Origin: Comamonas sp009360615
Lineage (GTDB): Bacteria; Pseudomonadota; Gammaproteobacteria; Burkholderiales; Burkholderiaceae_C
DNA: 64,000 bases
Direction: 5' to 3' (one strand)
Assembly (NCBI RefSeq): GCF_035784015.1
Contig: NZ_JALKOW010000002.1
Positions within the stretch are counted from its first letter, which is position 1. Each line of letters begins with the position of its first letter. Under the pieces are notes generated by a model. The model was not told where the DNA came from, did not search any database, and was given only the letters and a program-made list of their open reading frames with translations. Positions 61,936 to 64,000 of this stretch are shown here, one piece after another. Position numbers and translations under genes: made by a program.

Positions 61936-63758
61936 GCAAACAAATCCGCAACATTGCGATCATCGCGCACGTTGACCACGGTAAGACCACCATGGTGGAC
62001 CAGCTGCTGCGCCAGTCCGGCACATTTGCCGAGCACGAAAAAGTCGTCGACACCGTGATGGACAACCATGCCATCGAACGTGAGCGCGGCATCACCATTC
62101 TGGCCAAGAACTGCGCCGTGTCCTGGAAGGACACCCACATCAACATTCTCGACACGCCCGGTCACGCGGACTTCGGCGGTGAAGTCGAGCGAGCCCTGTC
62201 CATGGTCGACGGCGTGGTGCTGCTGATCGACGCGCAAGAAGGCCCCATGCCCCAGACGCGCTTCGTGACCAAGAAGGCGCTGGCCCTGGGTCTGCGCCCC
62301 ATCGTGGTGGTCAACAAGGTGGACAAGCCCGGTGCCAACCCCGACAAGGTGATCAACGCTGCCTTCGACCTGTTCGACAAGCTGGGAGCCACCGACGAGC
62401 AGCTGGACTTCCCCGTGGTCTATGCCTCCGGCATCAACGGCTGGTCCTCCAAGGAAGAGGGCGAACCCGGCGCCAAGTGGGGTGAGGACATGTCCGCCCT
62501 GTTCGACACCATCCTGGCGCACGTGCCGTCGGTGCAGGGCGATGCCAGCGCTCCCTTGCAGCTGCAGATTTCCGCTCTGGACTATTCCACCTTCGTGGGT
62601 CGTATCGGCGTGGGTCGCATCACCCAGGGCACGCTCAGGCCCGGTCAGCAAGTGGCTGTGATGGCCGGTCCTGACGGCAAGAGCTACAACGGCAAGATCA
62701 ACCAGGTGCACACCTTCCAGGGTCTGGATCGCGTGCAGGCGACGGAAGCCGGTCCTTCCGAGATCGTGCTGATCAGCGGCATCGAAAACATCGGTATCGG
62801 CGAAACCGTCACCGACCCCGCCAATCCCCAGCCTCTGCCCATGCTGAAGATTGACGAGCCCACCCTGACCATGAATTTCTGCGTGAACACCTCGCCCCTG
62901 GCAGGCCGTGAAGGCAAGTTCGTGACCAGCCGTCAGATCTGGGACCGCCTGCAGAAGGAGCTGCGCTCCAACGTGGCTCTGCGCGTCAAGGAAACCGACG
63001 AAGACGGTATCTTTGAAGTCTCCGGTCGTGGCGAACTGCACCTGACCATCTTGCTGGAAGAAATGCGTCGCGAAGGCTACGAGCTGGCCGTCTCCAAGCC
63101 CCGCGTCGTGATGCAGATGATCAACGGTGAAAAGCACGAGCCTATCGAGCTGGTGACCGCCGACATCGAAGAAGGTCACCAGGGTGGCGTGATGCAGGCA
63201 CTGGGCGAGCGCAAGGGCGAGCTGGTGAACATGGAACCCGATGGCCGTGGTCGCGTCCGTCTGGAGTACCGTATTCCTGCCCGCGGCCTGATCGGCTTCA
63301 CCAATGAATTCCTGAACCTGACACGCGGTTCCGGCCTGATCGCCAACATCTTCGACAGCTATGAACCCCACAAGGGCGACATTGGCGGCCGCAAGAACGG
63401 CGTGCTGATCTCCATGGACGATGGCGAAATCTTCACCTACGCCCTGGGCAAGCTGGACGACCGCGGCCGCATGTTCGTGAAGGCCGGCGATCCCGTCTAC
63501 GAAGGCATGATCATCGGCATCCACAGCCGCGACAACGATCTGGTGGTGAACGCCACGCGTACCAAGCAGCTGACCAACTTCCGCGTCAGCGGCAAGGAAG
63601 ATGCGATCAAGATCACGCCTCCCATCGAGCTGTCGCTGGAGTACGGTGTGGAATTCATCGAAGACGACGAGCTGCTGGAAATCACTCCCACCAGCCTGCG
63701 CGTGCGCAAGCGTCACCTGAAGGAGCACGACCGCAAGCGTGCTTCGCGTGATGCGTAA
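61932..63758 (+). CDS. typA: Translational GTPase TypA/BipA
   Basis: 608 residues. Ribosome-associated GTPase involved in 50S assembly and stress or low-temperature growth. G domain with AHVDHGKTTMVDQLL, RGITILAKNCAVSW, DTPGHADFGGEV and NKVDKPGA; EF-G-like domains II, III and V; BipA-specific C terminus (GLIGFTNEFLNLTRGSGL, MFVKAGDPVYEGMIIGIHSR, VRKRHLKEHDRKRA). Last gene of the operon. Confidence 0.97.
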   Translation: MSKQIRNIAIIAHVDHGKTTMVDQLLRQSGTFAEHEKVVDTVMDNHAIERERGITILAKNCAVSWKDTHINILDTPGHADFGGEVERALSMVDGVVLLIDAQEGPMPQTRFVTKKALALGLRPIVVVNKVDKPGANPDKVINAAFDLFDKLGATDEQLDFPVVYASGINGWSSKEEGEPGAKWGEDMSALFDTILAHVPSVQGDASAPLQLQISALDYSTFVGRIGVGRITQGTLRPGQQVAVMAGPDGKSYNGKINQVHTFQGLDRVQATEAGPSEIVLISGIENIGIGETVTDPANPQPLPMLKIDEPTLTMNFCVNTSPLAGREGKFVTSRQIWDRLQKELRSNVALRVKETDEDGIFEVSGRGELHLTILLEEMRREGYELAVSKPRVVMQMINGEKHEPIELVTADIEEGHQGGVMQALGERKGELVNMEPDGRGRVRLEYRIPARGLIGFTNEFLNLTRGSGLIANIFDSYEPHKGDIGGRKNGVLISMDDGEIFTYALGKLDDRGRMFVKAGDPVYEGMIIGIHSRDNDLVVNATRTKQLTNFRVSGKEDAIKITPPIELSLEYGVEFIEDDELLEITPTSLRVRKRHLKEHDRKRASRDA

Positions 63759-63785
63759 TTCACAAGCCCCAGGCTGTGAATCCAG

Positions 63786-63810
63786 AAAAGGCCCTTCGGG
63801 GCCTTTTTTT
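63786..63810 (+). terminator. Intrinsic terminator of the nusA-typA operon
   Basis: AAAAGGCCC (63786-63794), loop TTCG, GGGCCTTTT then further T to 63810. Short tetraloop hairpin 28 bases after the typA stop. Confidence 0.9.
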
Positions 63811-63876
63811 ATGATCCCCAGGCCGCCTCAAGGCAAGAGTAGGCAACAAGCAGTAGGCGAGCATGGGGCGTCACTT

Positions 63877-64000
63877 TCATGCCTGTGCAGCCAGCTCGCA
63901 AACCTGCTGCACCAGCCACTGCGCCATGGGCGAAAGGCTGCGCCCGCGCTGCCAGACCACGCCATAGCTCGAAGTCATGGCCGGCACCTGTCGCACCCTT
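63877..64000 (-). CDS. LysR-type regulator, C-terminal fragment cut by the window edge
   Basis: Only the last 40 or so residues are visible: VRQVPAMTSSYGVVWQRG, then SLSPMAQWLVQQVCELAAQA and stop. The W-Q-R-G-R-x-LSP...W pattern is typical of the end of the LysR substrate-binding domain (a strand followed by the final helix). The start and DNA-binding part lie right of base 64000. Target unknown. Confidence 0.6.
   Translation of the reverse strand, partial: RVRQVPAMTSSYGVVWQRGRSLSPMAQWLVQQVCELAAQA

Noticed and set aside
61875..63728. 617-codon minus-strand frame opposite typA
   Set aside because: Antisense shadow of a conserved GTPase gene; low-complexity His/Gln/Val composition.

Overview
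The window looks like a chromosomal segment of a Comamonas species close to C. testosteroni / C. thiooxydans (Betaproteobacteria, Burkholderiales, Comamonadaceae). The reasons are high GC, Burkholderiales-type versions of conserved genes (rimP-nusA-infB-rbfA-truB-typA, phaR, yajQ, yejABEF), and at 26983-27747 a short-chain dehydrogenase that reads like the 3beta/17beta-hydroxysteroid dehydrogenase known from C. testosteroni. I see no prophage, insertion sequence, CRISPR array or plasmid function. Assignments rest on motifs and remembered family features; no database search was run.

Layout. 1-5.5 kb: a left-truncated TadA fused to an alpha/beta-hydrolase-like domain that lacks its nucleophile; a His-rich LD-carboxypeptidase; a three-repeat HTH-like protein coupled to a large unknown membrane protein; a SpoIIAA-like protein. 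5.5-15.1 kb: an elongation factor G away from any ribosomal operon, two small unknown proteins, a penicillin-acylase-family hydrolase, an alpha/beta hydrolase, an aldo/keto reductase, a YbaK-type deacylase and PlsY. 15.2-20.4 kb: a four-gene cluster (DUF4178 zinc-ribbon protein, DUF350 membrane protein, membrane-anchored spermidine-synthase-like enzyme, Tat-exported FAD amine-oxidase-like lipoprotein). This is the best candidate for a poorly described system. 20.4-25.3 kb: degenerate HD-GYP protein, aspartic protease, yajQ, murB, an exported unknown protein, phaR.

25.4-29.2 kb: DUF1329 protein, hydroxysteroid dehydrogenase, two VOC proteins. 29.2-35.8 kb: a TetR regulator divergent from a complete RND efflux operon (adaptor, pump, outer-membrane lipoprotein) with a perfect 18-bp palindrome between them. 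36 kb: two identical tRNA-Ser(GGA) genes. 36.4-41 kb: SPFH and NfeD proteins, a basic amino acid decarboxylase with a histone-H1-like Lys/Ala tail, a VanZ-like protein. 41-45.3 kb: an IclR regulator divergent from HMG-CoA lyase, CoA-transferase and Bug-type binding protein, which together suggest uptake and cleavage of a branched dicarboxylate. 45.6-52.9 kb: lipoprotein SodC, FabI, the YejABEF peptide importer. 53-55.3 kb: a 53-residue basic protein, CbpM/CbpA and a thioredoxin-like protein. 55.3-63.8 kb: a promoter and short terminator-like leader followed by rimP-nusA-infB-rbfA-truB-typA. The right edge cuts a LysR-type regulator.

Two families of short non-coding inverted repeats are scattered between genes: a ~75-bp element at 1304, 8582 and 14259, and a second family with AGCT...GCGC ends at 2671, 11311, 13652, 15110, 40989 and 60471. 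Many genes end in strong intrinsic terminators, several of them bidirectional.
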